NCBI RefSeq assembly: GCF_009720145.1
Contig: NZ_CP046252.1
Coordinates: 2,294,001-2,358,000 of the forward strand
Reading direction: 5' to 3'
DNA length: 64,000 nucleotides
Source: Sphingobium sp. CAP-1
GTDB taxonomy: Bacteria > Pseudomonadota > Alphaproteobacteria > Sphingomonadales > Sphingomonadaceae
Shown: one piece after another, positions 1 through 8,456 of the stretch
How the letters are laid out: the number at the start of each line of letters is the position of its first letter
Numbering within the stretch: position 1 is the stretch's first letter
The notes under the pieces: model-generated
Database searches by the model: none
What the model saw: the letters and a program-made list of their open reading frames with translations, nothing else
What the model was told of the DNA's origin: nothing
Program-made: the position numbers and the translations under genes

Positions 1-232
1 CGATCGGCACTTCGACCCCGGTCTTGGGATTGCGGCCCATACGCTGGGTCTTGTCGCGCAGGACGAAGGTGCCGAAGCTGGAAATCTTCACATTTTCGCC
101 GCGTTCGAGTGCGCTGGACATATGTTCAAGGATCGATTCGACCAGCGCAGCCGCTTCGGCGCGGGACAGGCCGACATGCCGATTGACGCTTTCCGCAAGA
201 TCCGCGCGCGTCAGGGTGCCATTGCCGCTCAT
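1..232 (-). CDS. ihfA: Integration host factor subunit alpha (C-terminus cut by window edge)
   Basis: Start is the ATG at 232; the reading frame runs off the left edge, so only about 77 residues are present. The translation begins MSGNGTLTRADLAES and carries the HU/IHF fold signature GRNPKTGVEVPI near its visible end, which lies in the DNA-inserting beta-arm region. IHF-alpha bends DNA as a heterodimer with IHF-beta. It lies downstream of rpmF, plsX and fabH on the same strand, a gene order common in alphaproteobacteria. HU is the alternative; the length before the motif and the context favour IhfA. Confidence 0.9.
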   Translation of the reverse strand, partial: MSGNGTLTRADLAESVNRHVGLSRAEAAALVESILEHMSSALERGENVKISSFGTFVLRDKTQRMGRNPKTGVEVPI

Positions 233-366
233 CGAACTCCCCACCTCATTGCCAGCCATCTCCCCGGATGACAGTCATGAAATGTGATTGATTCGCGGCA
301 CTTTGGCAAGCACTTGCTACGAGTTAGAGTCTGTTTGACGCCCGGCCGAAGCCGGATTTGCCGCTT

Positions 367-1350
367 CTAAACCCGAAGGACGCAAGCGCCCCAGGTAAAG
401 CCGCCGCCCATCGCCTCCAGCACCACCAGATCGCCGCCCTTGATACGGCCGTCGCGCATCGCGACATCGAGCGCCAGCGGCACCGACGCGGCGGAGGTAT
501 TGGCATGGCGATCGACCGTCATGACAACGCGCTCCGGCGGCAGCTTGAGCTTGCGCGCGGTCGCGTCGAGGATGCGGGCATTGGCCTGATGCGGCACCAG
601 CCAGTCGATGTCGGCGGGGGTCAGGCCGGCCAGGTCCATCGCTTCCTTCAGCACCGAGGCGAGGTTTACCACGGCGTGACGGAACACTTCCTGCCCCTTC
701 ATCCGCAGCTTGCCCACCGTCTGAGTCGTGGACGGGCCGCCATCGACATAGAGAAGCTGGTTGTGGCGGCCGTCGGCATGGAGCTTTGCAGCGAGGATGC
801 CGCGCGCCTTTTGGGTATCCTGGCCCGCCTCGCTCTCTTCCGCGCCCAGCACGATCGCGCCGGCGCCGTCGCCGAACAGGACGCAGGTGGCGCGGTCTTC
901 CCAGTCGAGGATGCGGCTGAAGGTTTCCGATCCGATCACCAGCGCGCGTTGGGCCGCGCCCGAACGGATCATGCTGTCGGCCACCGTCACGGCGTAGAGG
1001 AAGCCCGAACAGACGGCGGCCACGTCGAAGGCGACGCAATCGTCGATGCCCAGCGCCGCCTGCACCTTGGTCGCGGCGGCGGGGAAAGTCTGATCCGGGG
1101 TCGCGGTCGCCAGGATGATGAGGTCGATATCCTGCGCGGTAAGGCCGGCGGCCTCAAGCGCGGCCCGCGCCGCGTCGGTCGCCAGCGTGGCGGTGGTTTC
1201 GCCGTCACCCGCAATGTGGCGATTGCGGATGCCGGTGCGTTCGACGATCCATTCGTCGCTGGTGTCCACCATCTCCGCCAGTTCGGCGTTGCTGACGGTG
1301 CGGACGGGCAGGGCCGAGCCCGTGCCGAGCAAAATGGACCGGCGGATCAC
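367..1350 (-). CDS. fabH: Beta-ketoacyl-ACP synthase III
   Basis: 327 residues, full length for FabH. The Cys-His-Asn triad is visible: Cys114 in AAVCSGF, His254 in VPHQANARI and Asn284 in RHANTS. The enzyme condenses acetyl-CoA with malonyl-ACP to start type II fatty acid synthesis in the cytoplasm. Its ATG overlaps the plsX stop by four bases (ATGA), so the two are probably translationally coupled. A short CCGGC/GCCGG hairpin follows the stop, before ihfA. Confidence 0.96.
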   Translation of the reverse strand: MIRRSILLGTGSALPVRTVSNAELAEMVDTSDEWIVERTGIRNRHIAGDGETTATLATDAARAALEAAGLTAQDIDLIILATATPDQTFPAAATKVQAALGIDDCVAFDVAAVCSGFLYAVTVADSMIRSGAAQRALVIGSETFSRILDWEDRATCVLFGDGAGAIVLGAEESEAGQDTQKARGILAAKLHADGRHNQLLYVDGGPSTTQTVGKLRMKGQEVFRHAVVNLASVLKEAMDLAGLTPADIDWLVPHQANARILDATARKLKLPPERVVMTVDRHANTSAASVPLALDVAMRDGRIKGGDLVVLEAMGGGFTWGACVLRV

Positions 1351-2405
1351 TTGACGGGCTGCTCCAGCTTCGACGCGGCGACGGACAGCGACTGGATGTC
1401 CGCAATGTCGGCGGCGATGCGCCGGGTGATATCTTCTTCCAGCAGGCGAGCGGCGACATGGACGGCGTTGGCCACGCCCTTTTCATCCGCGCTGCCATGG
1501 CTTTTCACGACCACGCCATTGAGGCCCAGGAATACCGCGCCATTATGGTTGTTGGGGTCGAGATGATGTTTGAGCATATACATGGCCGGCTTCGAGATCA
1601 GGAAGCCGATTTTCGAGCGGATCGAACTGGTGAACGCCTTGCGCAGCACGTCGGTAACGAAGCGGGCAGTGCCTTCGGCGGTCTTGAGCGCGACATTGCC
1701 GGAAAAGCCGTCGCACACGATCACGTCGGCGTCGCCACGGGCGATCTTGTCGCCTTCGGTAAAGCCGTCAAACTGGAGCGGGAGATTTTCAGCGGCGCGC
1801 AGCACGGCGGCGGCGTCGCGAATCTCGTCCGTGCCCTTGAGTTCTTCGGTGCCGATGTTGAGCAGACGGACGCGCGGCCGATCCAGATCGAAGGCGATGC
1901 GCGAATAGGCCGCGCCCATGACCGCGAACTGGACGAGGTTGCGGGCGTCGCATTCGGTATTGGCGCCCAGATCGAGCATGACGACATCATTGTCGCCCAG
2001 CGTCGGCAGCAGCGCCGCCAGTGCCGGCCGATCGACGCCCTTCATCGTACGCAGCGCTAGCTTCGCCATCGCCATCAGCGCGCCGGTATTGCCGGCGGAG
2101 ACGGCAGCCCCGGCCTCGCCCGCCTTCACGGCGGCGATGGCCATGGCCATGGAACTGCTCTTCTTGCGAATCGCGACGGACGGCTTGTCCGATCCGTCGA
2201 CGACCGTGTCGGCATGGACGATGTCCGACGCCGCCCGCAAATTGGGGTGATGGTCGAGCGCCGCCTTGATCCGCTCCTCGTCGCCGAACAGGGTGAAGCG
2301 CAGACCGTCATGGCGGCGGCGGGCCAAGGCGGCCCCCGCCATCATCACGCGCACACCTTCATCCCCGCCCATCGCGTCGATTGCGATTCGCGGTTGGCCT
2401 GACAC
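1347..2405 (-). CDS. plsX: Phosphate acyltransferase PlsX
   Basis: 352 residues starting MSGQPRIAIDAMGGDEG, the glycine-rich N-terminal signature of PlsX. PlsX converts acyl-ACP to acyl-phosphate for PlsY in phosphatidic acid synthesis and works at the inner face of the membrane. Other family marks are the DLGANTECDARNLVQFA region and FVTDGFSGN-like VCDGFSGNVALKT. It lies between rpmF and fabH on the same strand and overlaps fabH by four bases, the usual arrangement. Confidence 0.96.
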   Translation of the reverse strand: MSGQPRIAIDAMGGDEGVRVMMAGAALARRRHDGLRFTLFGDEERIKAALDHHPNLRAASDIVHADTVVDGSDKPSVAIRKKSSSMAMAIAAVKAGEAGAAVSAGNTGALMAMAKLALRTMKGVDRPALAALLPTLGDNDVVMLDLGANTECDARNLVQFAVMGAAYSRIAFDLDRPRVRLLNIGTEELKGTDEIRDAAAVLRAAENLPLQFDGFTEGDKIARGDADVIVCDGFSGNVALKTAEGTARFVTDVLRKAFTSSIRSKIGFLISKPAMYMLKHHLDPNNHNGAVFLGLNGVVVKSHGSADEKGVANAVHVAARLLEEDITRRIAADIADIQSLSVAASKLEQPVK

Positions 2406-2440
2406 TTTAAATCACCCCTTTGCGGAGTAGAGAGAAGGGC

Positions 2441-2620
2441 TTACGCCCCGACGGCGACGATTTCGCGGCCGTTATAGTGACCGCAGGCGTCGCACAAATT
2501 GTGGGGACGCTTCAGTTCACCGCAGTTCGAGCATTCGTTGAACGCTTCGACGCGCAGCGAATCATGGCTGCGGCGCATACCGCGCTTGGAGGGAGAAGTT
2601 TTGCGCTTGGGGACAGCCAT
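2441..2620 (-). CDS. rpmF: 50S ribosomal protein L32
   Basis: A 59-residue protein beginning MAVPKRKTSPSKRGMRRSH, the conserved L32 N-terminus. Two CxxC pairs (CSNC and CDAC) form the usual zinc ribbon, so this is the zinc-binding form of L32. It is the first gene of the rpmF-plsX-fabH-ihfA run; only 35 bases separate it from plsX. It is short and easily missed by length-filtered gene finding. Confidence 0.96.
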   Translation of the reverse strand: MAVPKRKTSPSKRGMRRSHDSLRVEAFNECSNCGELKRPHNLCDACGHYNGREIVAVGA

Positions 2621-2840
2621 GTCGGCACCTTATTCCATAGATCAATCAGGTTGTGCGACTGGCCGGTATCCGAAAAGCTGCCGACACCAACGGCGCCGCA
2701 GACCCATGCGGCCCGGTTGATCGCGAAGCCCTGCGCCTATAGCGCTTTTTGCCGGAGGCGCAAGTCCTTCTTGCCCTTTGGCCTTGCCCCTCCCGCCCCG
2801 CGCTCTAGGGTGCGCGACGCCAGACAAGGGGGATTTGACC

Positions 2841-3269
2841 ATGGTGTTGCCGATCACGCTGACCTTTGCCGCCGCTTGCGCGCTGCTCAACCTCTGGCTG
2901 GCGATTCGCTGCGCCCGATTCCGTATCAAGGACAAGATCCTGCATGGCGATGCCGGCCATGACCTGCTGGCCAGGCGGATGCGCGCTCATGCCAATTTCA
3001 TCGAATATACGCCGATCGTGCTGATTCTCTTCGCGCTGGTCGAACTGGCGACGGGGGCGTCGCTCTGGCTGTGGATCGGCGCGCTGGTCTATATACTGGC
3101 GCGGGTCGCTCATGCATTCGGCATGGACGCCGACAAGCCCACCGCACTGCGCGCGGGCGGCGCGCTGCTGACCTGGGGCGTGATGGTCGCGATGGCGATC
3201 GCGGCGCTCGGCATCGCCTATGGCGCGACGCGGCCGATGCCGGCGCCGCCGGCGATGGCGTTGGGGTAA
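2841..3269 (+). CDS. MAPEG family membrane protein
   Basis: 142 residues with four predicted membrane helices. The MAPEG-like features are an N-terminal helix followed by RIKDKILHGDAG, then the polar motif RMRAHANFIEYTPI, which resembles the glutathione-binding loop of the superfamily. Members are eicosanoid/glutathione enzymes in eukaryotes; bacterial members usually have no assigned substrate. The ATG at 2841 is chosen over an in-frame ATG at 2778 because AAGGGGGA lies just upstream of it and the protein then begins with the first helix. Confidence 0.85.
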   Translation: MVLPITLTFAAACALLNLWLAIRCARFRIKDKILHGDAGHDLLARRMRAHANFIEYTPIVLILFALVELATGASLWLWIGALVYILARVAHAFGMDADKPTALRAGGALLTWGVMVAMAIAALGIAYGATRPMPAPPAMALG

Positions 3270-3272
3270 TAT

Positions 3273-3298
3273 GAAAATGCGCGGAAGAGCGCATTTTC
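3273..3298. repeat. Stop-adjacent hairpin repeat, copy 1
   Basis: Perfect 10-bp arms (GAAAATGCGC / GCGCATTTTC) around a 6-base loop, between the convergent MAPEG and MBL genes. On the minus strand it begins within a few bases of the MBL stop codon (3308-3310). A related sequence follows the stop codon of two other genes in this window (4503-4546 and 57082-57107). It probably acts as a bidirectional terminator with a short T run; it could also be a dispersed REP-like element. Confidence 0.7.
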
Positions 3299-3307
3299 TC
3301 GAACAGA

Positions 3308-3976
3308 CTACCCGCCCAGCACCGAATCGGCGACGAAGGGATTGGTGCGCCGTTCATGGGCGAAATTGCTCATCTGACCATGGCCGGGGACGAAAGCGGT
3401 GTCGCCGCCCAGCGGCCAGAGCTTGCCGGTGATCGCATCGATCAGATGCTGATGATTGCCGCGCGGGAAGTCGGTGCGGCCGATCGATCCCTGAAACAGC
3501 ACATCGCCCACGATCGCCAGCTTGCTGGGCGCGTGGTGAAAGACGACATGGCCCGGCGTGTGGCCGGGGCAATGGATCACGTCCAACGTCAGATGGCCCA
3601 CCGTCACCTGATCGCCATCGTTAAGCCAGCGGTCCGGCTCGAAACTTTCGCCCGGCAAACCCCAGCGCTCGCCATCCTGCGGCAGCCGGTCGATCCAGAA
3701 ACGATCATCCTCATGCGGCCCCTCGATCGGGACATCAAGGTCGCGCGCCAGCACGCCCGCCTGCCCGCAATGGTCGATATGGCCATGGGTGACGAGAATC
3801 TTCTCGATCGTGACACCATGCTGGGCCGCCGCCTTCTTGAGTAGCGGCAGATCGCCCCCCGGATCGACAAAGGCGCCGCGCATTGTTTCCATACACCAGA
3901 AGAGGGTACAATTCTGCTGCAACGGGGTCACGGGGATCAGGACGGCTTTGAGCGGCGGCGTGGTCATGGCGTTCAT
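3308..3976 (-). CDS. MBL-fold metallohydrolase (glyoxalase II-like)
   Basis: 222 residues from the ATG at 3976. The metal-binding motif THGHIDHCG is clear, followed by the later ligands in CPGHTPGH, IVGDVLF and VPGHG, so the two-metal site looks complete. The protein is close to the short glyoxalase II/YcbL group of thioesterase-like hydrolases. The start is set by GGAGG upstream and because the frame before it runs into the Rrf2 gene, whose stop is only 30 bases away. The substrate is unknown; probable co-transcription with the Rrf2 regulator is inferred. Confidence 0.88.
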   Translation of the reverse strand: MNAMTTPPLKAVLIPVTPLQQNCTLFWCMETMRGAFVDPGGDLPLLKKAAAQHGVTIEKILVTHGHIDHCGQAGVLARDLDVPIEGPHEDDRFWIDRLPQDGERWGLPGESFEPDRWLNDGDQVTVGHLTLDVIHCPGHTPGHVVFHHAPSKLAIVGDVLFQGSIGRTDFPRGNHQHLIDAITGKLWPLGGDTAFVPGHGQMSNFAHERRTNPFVADSVLGG

Positions 3977-4005
3977 GTGGCGAAGCCGCGCCTCCAGCGC
4001 AAGGC

Positions 4006-4431
4006 TCAGGCGTCGTCCATCGCCGCGAACGGCTCCGCCAGGCTGATGCTGTCCAGCACCTTGGCGGTTTCGTCGCGGACGCGCAGCATCACGCGGTGCA
4101 GGCGGCATTCCGATTCGGGCAGGCAGTTGGTGCAGCTTTCATGCGCGAAGCGGCTGGCGCATGGGGTGAGCGCGAGCGAACCGCGAGTCAGGCGGACGAT
4201 GTCGCCATAGCTGATATCGACGGGGGCGAGCGCCAGCCAATAGCCCCCGTCCCTTCCCCGCTGGGTCGCGACCAGCCCTTCGCGCGACAGTTCGGACAGG
4301 ATCACGGTCAGGAATTTGGCCGGAATATTCTGCCGCGTGGCGATCTCGTTCAGGGGAACCGGACCCTGGCGGTAGCGATCGGCAAGATGCTGAAGCGCGC
4401 GGATGGCGTAACGGGTCTTTTGGGACAGCAT
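4006..4431 (-). CDS. Rrf2 family transcriptional regulator
   Basis: 141 residues. The N-terminal winged helix is typical of Rrf2 (MLSQKTRYAIRALQHLA, then NEIATRQNIPAKFLTVIL). Four cysteines follow near residues 90-110, spaced C-x8-C-x2-C-x5-C. Rrf2 proteins often bind an Fe-S cluster through three cysteines here (IscR, NsrR, RirA), so cluster sensing is plausible but the spacing differs from IscR. It is directly upstream of the MBL hydrolase gene on the same strand. Confidence 0.88.
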   Translation of the reverse strand: MLSQKTRYAIRALQHLADRYRQGPVPLNEIATRQNIPAKFLTVILSELSREGLVATQRGRDGGYWLALAPVDISYGDIVRLTRGSLALTPCASRFAHESCTNCLPESECRLHRVMLRVRDETAKVLDSISLAEPFAAMDDA

Positions 4432-4502
4432 AGGTTCGTTATTCGCGCCCGCGTCGGCTTTGGCAAGTCAAGCAAGCCGAGAGAGAAAGAAGTTTTCCAG
4501 AG

Positions 4503-4546
4503 AGTTTGTCTGGAAATGCGCCCTTCCGCGCATTTTCAAACAAACT
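4503..4546. repeat. Stop-adjacent hairpin repeat, copy 2
   Basis: Stem with outer arms AGTTTGT/ACAAACT and inner arms GAAATGCGC/GCGCATTTTC around CCTTCC. Its reverse complement matches copy 1 at 3273-3298 through the whole stem and into the flank. The right edge runs into the TAG stop of the glycerophosphodiesterase gene (4545-4547), so the element begins at the stop codon. Likely a transcription terminator or dispersed palindromic element. Confidence 0.7.
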
Positions 4547-5597
4547 AGCGGACCGGCTCCATCGCCGCGCGGGCCTGGCCGGGGAAGTCGCTGAACAGGC
4601 CGTCGACTCCGGCGGCGACGATCGCGCGGACCCAGGAGGCGAAGTCGCCGCGCCCCTGCGGATCGTCGGCACGCTGATATTGGGCGGGGAGGAAGCTGTT
4701 TTCCATCCGCAGGGTCCAGACATGGACCTGCAATCCCGCATCATGGGCGCGGCCGACCAGCGCGGTCGGCCCTTCAGGCGCGATGACCTGCGCGGCCGAC
4801 GGGCCGATCCCGTCGGCATAGGCGGCGATGGCGGTCAGCCCCTGCACCGTCAGCATATCGGCATAGCTGGTGCCGGGCAGGTCGGCGGGGCCGCCGTCGG
4901 CATCCACCAACTGGATCAGGCGCAGCCGGGTCGCGGCGCGCAGCGCCTTCAGATTGCCGACCTCGAACGACTGGATGAATATCGGATCGGCTTCGCTCTG
5001 ATAGCCGTAGCGGCTGAGCAGGTCGAGCAACGCCGCCTGATGCGGCAGGCCGATGCCGGCGAAATAGCCCGGATGCTTGGTTTCGGGATAGAGGCCGATG
5101 CGGCGGCCCGTCTCCGCCTCCTTGGCGCGGACCAGCTTCAAAATCTCCTCGAAGGTCGGGATGAGATAGAGATCGTTGAAGCGGGTGTTGGCCGGGCGCA
5201 GATCGGGCAGCCGTTCTCTCGCTCTTAGGGTGCGCAGTTCGGCGAGGGTAAAGTCCTCGGTGAACCAGCCGGTCATGGCCACCCCGTCGATCGTCTTGCT
5301 GGTCCTGCGGTCGGCAAATTCGGGATGATCGGCGACATCGGTGGTGCCGCTAATCTCATTTTCATGCCGGGCGACGAGGACGCCGTCCTTCGTCAGCACC
5401 AGATCCGGCTCGACATAGTCGGCGCCCTGATCGATCGCGCGCTCATAAGCGCCAAGCGTATGTTCGGGCCGTTCGCCGCTGGCGCCGCGATGGGCGATCA
5501 GGATCGGATCGGCCGCCATCGCAGCCGGCGCGGTGGAGAGGGGGATGAGGCTCATCAGCAGAATCAGCCCGATGCGCGCCAGCCCCCGCCCAATCAC
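4545..5597 (-). CDS. Secreted glycerophosphodiester phosphodiesterase
   Basis: 350 residues. An N-terminal signal peptide (hydrophobic segment ending APAAMAADP) sends it to the periplasm. The GDPD signature follows: IAHRGASGERPEHT, then VEPDLVLTKDGVLVARHE, giving the catalytic His pair and metal-binding Glu/Asp. It cleaves glycerophosphodiesters to glycerol-3-phosphate and an alcohol, as GlpQ does. The ATG overlaps the stop of the ArsC/Spx-like gene by four bases. An internal Met at residue 15 is a possible alternative start. Confidence 0.92.
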   Translation of the reverse strand: MIGRGLARIGLILLMSLIPLSTAPAAMAADPILIAHRGASGERPEHTLGAYERAIDQGADYVEPDLVLTKDGVLVARHENEISGTTDVADHPEFADRRTSKTIDGVAMTGWFTEDFTLAELRTLRARERLPDLRPANTRFNDLYLIPTFEEILKLVRAKEAETGRRIGLYPETKHPGYFAGIGLPHQAALLDLLSRYGYQSEADPIFIQSFEVGNLKALRAATRLRLIQLVDADGGPADLPGTSYADMLTVQGLTAIAAYADGIGPSAAQVIAPEGPTALVGRAHDAGLQVHVWTLRMENSFLPAQYQRADDPQGRGDFASWVRAIVAAGVDGLFSDFPGQARAAMEPVR

Positions 5598-5950
5598 GCC
5601 TTCACGCCTTGCAGCGCATTTTCATAGGTCGTCGCCTTGAAACCGACGATGGTTTCCCGGCCGGTATCGAGGATCGGGCGCTTGATCATCGACGGGTTGG
5701 TGATCATCAGCAGGATCGCCTTGTCCGCGTCGATATGCGCCTTGTCCCCGGCATCCAGCGCCTTGAACGTGGTGCCGGAGCGGTTGAGAATGGTTTCCCA
5801 GCCATGCTCCATCACCCATTCCTCCAGCTTCGCCTTGTCGACGCCGGCCACCTTATAGTCGTGGAAGCTGTAGGCGACACGCTCATTGTCCAGCCAGTTG
5901 CGGGCTTTCTTGATCGTGTCGCAATTTTTGATGCCATACATGGTGATCAT
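5594..5950 (-). CDS. ArsC/Spx family reductase-like protein
   Basis: 118 residues with a thioredoxin-like fold. The N-terminal motif YGIKNCDTIKKAR keeps a single cysteine, and the C-terminal half has IKRPIL and IVGFK, as in the YffB/Spx-MgsR branch of the ArsC family. This branch is usually not a proven arsenate reductase, and there are no ars genes nearby. It lies between the RidA gene and the phosphodiesterase gene, overlapping the latter. Confidence 0.85.
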   Translation of the reverse strand: MITMYGIKNCDTIKKARNWLDNERVAYSFHDYKVAGVDKAKLEEWVMEHGWETILNRSGTTFKALDAGDKAHIDADKAILLMITNPSMIKRPILDTGRETIVGFKATTYENALQGVKA

Positions 5951-5965
5951 GATGGTCGGCTCCTG

Positions 5966-6346
5966 TTACCCTTTGAAGGCGGTGACTTCGATTTCGATCT
6001 TCATCTCCGGCTTGACGAGACCGGCGATGACACAACTTGCGGCCGGGCGGATATCGCCGAAAACGGGACCGGCAATATCGCCCATCACGTCCCAATAGGC
6101 CGGGTCGGTGATATAATAGGTCACGCGCACGACATCGGCGAAGGAAAAGCCGGCATCGTCCAGCGCCTTGCCGATCACCTTGAGCGCGTTACGGCCCTGA
6201 TCGACGACGCTTTCGGGCATGGCCTTGGTTTCGGGATCGGTGCCGGTGGTGCCGGCGACGAAGCACCAGTCGCCCTGGACGACGGCGCGCGAATAGCCGA
6301 CCTGCGCCTCGAAGGGCGAGCCGGAGGAAATAAGCTGACGGGACAT
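5966..6346 (-). CDS. RidA family enamine/imine deaminase
   Basis: 126 residues, typical length. The family pattern is present: FVAGTTGTDPETK, a QGRNALKVIGKALDDAG helix and the C-terminal CVIAGLVKPEMKIEIEV strand. The usual catalytic Arg region is replaced by IRPAASCVIAGL, so an R-P-A-A-S-C pattern aligns where RidA proteins bind the substrate carboxylate. These proteins hydrolyse reactive enamines from PLP enzymes. First gene of a run with the Spx-like and GDPD genes. Confidence 0.88.
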   Translation of the reverse strand: MSRQLISSGSPFEAQVGYSRAVVQGDWCFVAGTTGTDPETKAMPESVVDQGRNALKVIGKALDDAGFSFADVVRVTYYITDPAYWDVMGDIAGPVFGDIRPAASCVIAGLVKPEMKIEIEVTAFKG

Positions 6347-6481
6347 GAGGGGATTCCTGTTGCAGTGCGAAAGGATCGTCCGCGCCTTTGCGCGCTGCGG
6401 CCCGGCCTGTCCAGCGCTTTCGCCGGAACAGGGGGCGCTGCGGGTCGTTGGGAAGGATCAGCCCCTGACAGGAGAGAGACG

Positions 6482-6670
6482 ATGGCCCCGCCCGCCCCTG
6501 AACGCCCTGCCCCCGATGATGCCATCCCCGACGACATGGAAGATCTGGTCGAGAAGATGGAGGCGATGACCCGATCGGGCCGGATCGACATGGGCGCCTA
6601 TGCCGGGGAACCAGCGATGAACGAGGAGGAGGACGGCTATGGGGCGAGCAAGGAGGAAGAGGAGGATTAA
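6482..6670 (+). CDS. Small acidic protein of unknown function
   Basis: 62 residues, strongly acidic, with an Asp/Glu-rich tail. A good ribosome-binding site (CAGGAGAGAG) lies about five bases before the ATG. There is no membrane segment and no domain that I recognise; the sequence reads like a disordered small cytoplasmic protein. Its stop overlaps the convergent truncated-haemoglobin stop by four bases. The initiation signal supports it as a real gene, but there is no functional evidence. Confidence 0.6.
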   Translation: MAPPAPERPAPDDAIPDDMEDLVEKMEAMTRSGRIDMGAYAGEPAMNEEEDGYGASKEEEED

Positions 6671-7083
6671 GCGGCGGCGCTGCTGCCCGTATCCAGCCCG
6701 AAATTGATCATGCCGCGCGCCATATGGCCCAGCGCCTGCGCCATGGCGTCGCCGATCTGCGGGTCGAGCGCCTCGTCACCGGCGATGGCGCAGGTCATGG
6801 CGGTCGCCCATTGATCGGCAAGCGCAGGCGTGATCGGGAAGGCACGGTGCAGCGACATGATGCACGACCCGCGATCGAACCAGTCGCGTGGCCCGCCCAG
6901 CCATCCGCACAGGAAGCGGGTGAGGCTGTGGCGGATCGGCGTCAGATCGGCGGCGTGAATCGCGCGCAGGTCGGCATAGGCTCCATCCTGTTCGATCAGG
7001 TCGTAGAAGCGGTTGGCGAGCGCGCGGACGGCCGGTTCGCCACCGATGCGGGCATAAGGGCTGGGCGGCGCGGCGGCATTCAT
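6667..7083 (-). CDS. Group II truncated haemoglobin
   Basis: 138 residues from the ATG at 7083. Family marks are YARIGGEPAVRALANRFYDLI, the FLCGWLGGPRDWFDRG stretch and the SLHRAFPI segment with the proximal haem-ligand histidine. The WLGGP motif and downstream Trp are typical of group II (TrbO-like). Such proteins bind O2 or NO in the cytoplasm. A longer in-frame start at 7143 adds a low-complexity extension and is less likely. It ends tail-to-tail with the small acidic gene. Confidence 0.88.
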   Translation of the reverse strand: MNAAAPPSPYARIGGEPAVRALANRFYDLIEQDGAYADLRAIHAADLTPIRHSLTRFLCGWLGGPRDWFDRGSCIMSLHRAFPITPALADQWATAMTCAIAGDEALDPQIGDAMAQALGHMARGMINFGLDTGSSAAA

Positions 7084-7234
7084 GGCTTCAGGCTCCGTTT
7101 CGGATGATCGCGCCCAGCATGGCGTGGCGGCGGCGACGCGCATTGATGTGGGTCAAATCGGAGCTGCGCCGGATCGGTGAGAGACTGGTCCGGCTTTAAC
7201 GCGCTGTTTGCCGCTGCACCGCTAGACCGACGGC

Positions 7235-7837
7235 ATGGCGAGACAGGGACAGGGGCGGCCGGCGCCGTCGCGCAGGGAACGGGTAGAGCAGGCATGGCGG
7301 GCGGAGGCGCGGCGGGCGGGCAATGTCGCGCGCTTCCAGCGGCCACGACAGCGCAAGGGGCTCAGCGGACCGGCGCTGGTCTATATAATATGTCTGGGGC
7401 TGCTGCTCGGCTGGTATGGGCCGGGCTGGGTCGATCGGATCGACCTGCCCAGGATCGATGGTCCGGCGCAGAGCGCGCCCGCCGACAGCCTGTCCGCCGA
7501 TTTCGGCCTGTGCCATAGCGGTGGCGGAACCGATTGCGTGGTCGATGGCGACACATTCTGGTTTCGCGGCGACAAATATCGGATCGCCGACATCGACACA
7601 CCGGAAACGCATGGGCCGCGCTGCGCCATAGAGGGCGCACTGGGCGCGCGGGCGACACGGCGCTTGCAGATGCTGATGAACGAGGGGCCGTTTTCGCTGG
7701 AGAGCGGGGATCGCGAAACCGATCGCTATGGTCGCAACCTGCGGGTGGTGACGCGCGAAGGCCAGTCGATCGGGGACCGGTTGGTCGCCGAAGGACTGGC
7801 CAGACGCTGGGATGGCAGCCGCCATCCCTGGTGCTGA
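7235..7837 (+). CDS. Membrane-anchored thermonuclease-like (SNase) protein
   Basis: 200 residues. A basic N-terminus is followed by one membrane helix (ALVYIICLGLLLGWYGPGW, about residues 47-65) and a short staphylococcal nuclease-like domain: VVDGDTF, IDTPETHGP and TDRYGRNL. The Asp, Glu and Arg positions needed for the calcium-dependent nuclease are present. The topology suggests a periplasmic nuclease tethered to the inner membrane. It is a compact version of the family. No operon partner is visible. Confidence 0.85.
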   Translation: MARQGQGRPAPSRRERVEQAWRAEARRAGNVARFQRPRQRKGLSGPALVYIICLGLLLGWYGPGWVDRIDLPRIDGPAQSAPADSLSADFGLCHSGGGTDCVVDGDTFWFRGDKYRIADIDTPETHGPRCAIEGALGARATRRLQMLMNEGPFSLESGDRETDRYGRNLRVVTREGQSIGDRLVAEGLARRWDGSRHPWC

Positions 7838-7847
7838 ACGTCAGAGT

Positions 7848-8456
7848 TTATCGGCAGTTCACATTGCCGCGATCAATCTCACGACCCAGCAGCGCGCCCG
7901 CGCCACCGCCGATCAGGATGCCGGCGACGTTCGAATGGCCACGGTCGATCTGGCTGCCCAGCAGCCCGCCCAGCGCCGCGCCGACGATCAGGCCGGTGGT
8001 GCCGTCCGACCGGCGGCAATAATAGCGATCGTCATAGCCGCGATAGATACGGGTCGAGCGGTTCACGCGGATCGGCTCATAGCCGCCGCGATAATAGCGG
8101 TTGGGCTGATAATAGCGGCCATAGCGGGGATCGGGCCGGTTATAATCATAGGCATAGACGGTGCGGCCGGGGCGATAATAGCCGCGGCGGTCGTTGCGCC
8201 AGTCGTTACGGTCGTTGCGCCAGTCACGGCGGTCGTTGCGCACATCCTCGCGGCGTTCCTGCCGTGCTTCGCGAATGTCGCGATTATAGTCGCGGCGGGC
8301 CTCGCGCACATTGCGATTATAGTCGCGGCGCGCATCATTGACATCACGGCGATATTCACGATTGCCCTGCGCCTGCGCCGGGGCGGTGGCCACGCCGGTC
8401 AGGGTGATGGCGCCCAGCGAAAAGGCGGCCAGCGCCTGTTTGAACATCATCTTCAT
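7848..8456 (-). CDS. Secreted Arg/Asp/Tyr-repeat protein with glycine-zipper domain
   Basis: 202 residues from the ATG at 8456, preceded by AAGGAG. A signal peptide ends at ATAPAQAQG. Residues about 30-90 are imperfect repeats of the type ARRDYNRxxRE and DRRDWRNDR, so the region is highly charged and probably helical. A Tyr/Arg-rich stretch follows, and the C-terminus (GLIVGAALGGLLGSQIDRG, repeated as GILIGGGAGALLGREIDRG) is a glycine-zipper 2TM domain. Probably an envelope protein; no activity can be assigned. It ends 11 bases past the nuclease gene, convergent with it. Confidence 0.8.
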   Translation of the reverse strand: MKMMFKQALAAFSLGAITLTGVATAPAQAQGNREYRRDVNDARRDYNRNVREARRDYNRDIREARQERREDVRNDRRDWRNDRNDWRNDRRGYYRPGRTVYAYDYNRPDPRYGRYYQPNRYYRGGYEPIRVNRSTRIYRGYDDRYYCRRSDGTTGLIVGAALGGLLGSQIDRGHSNVAGILIGGGAGALLGREIDRGNVNCR

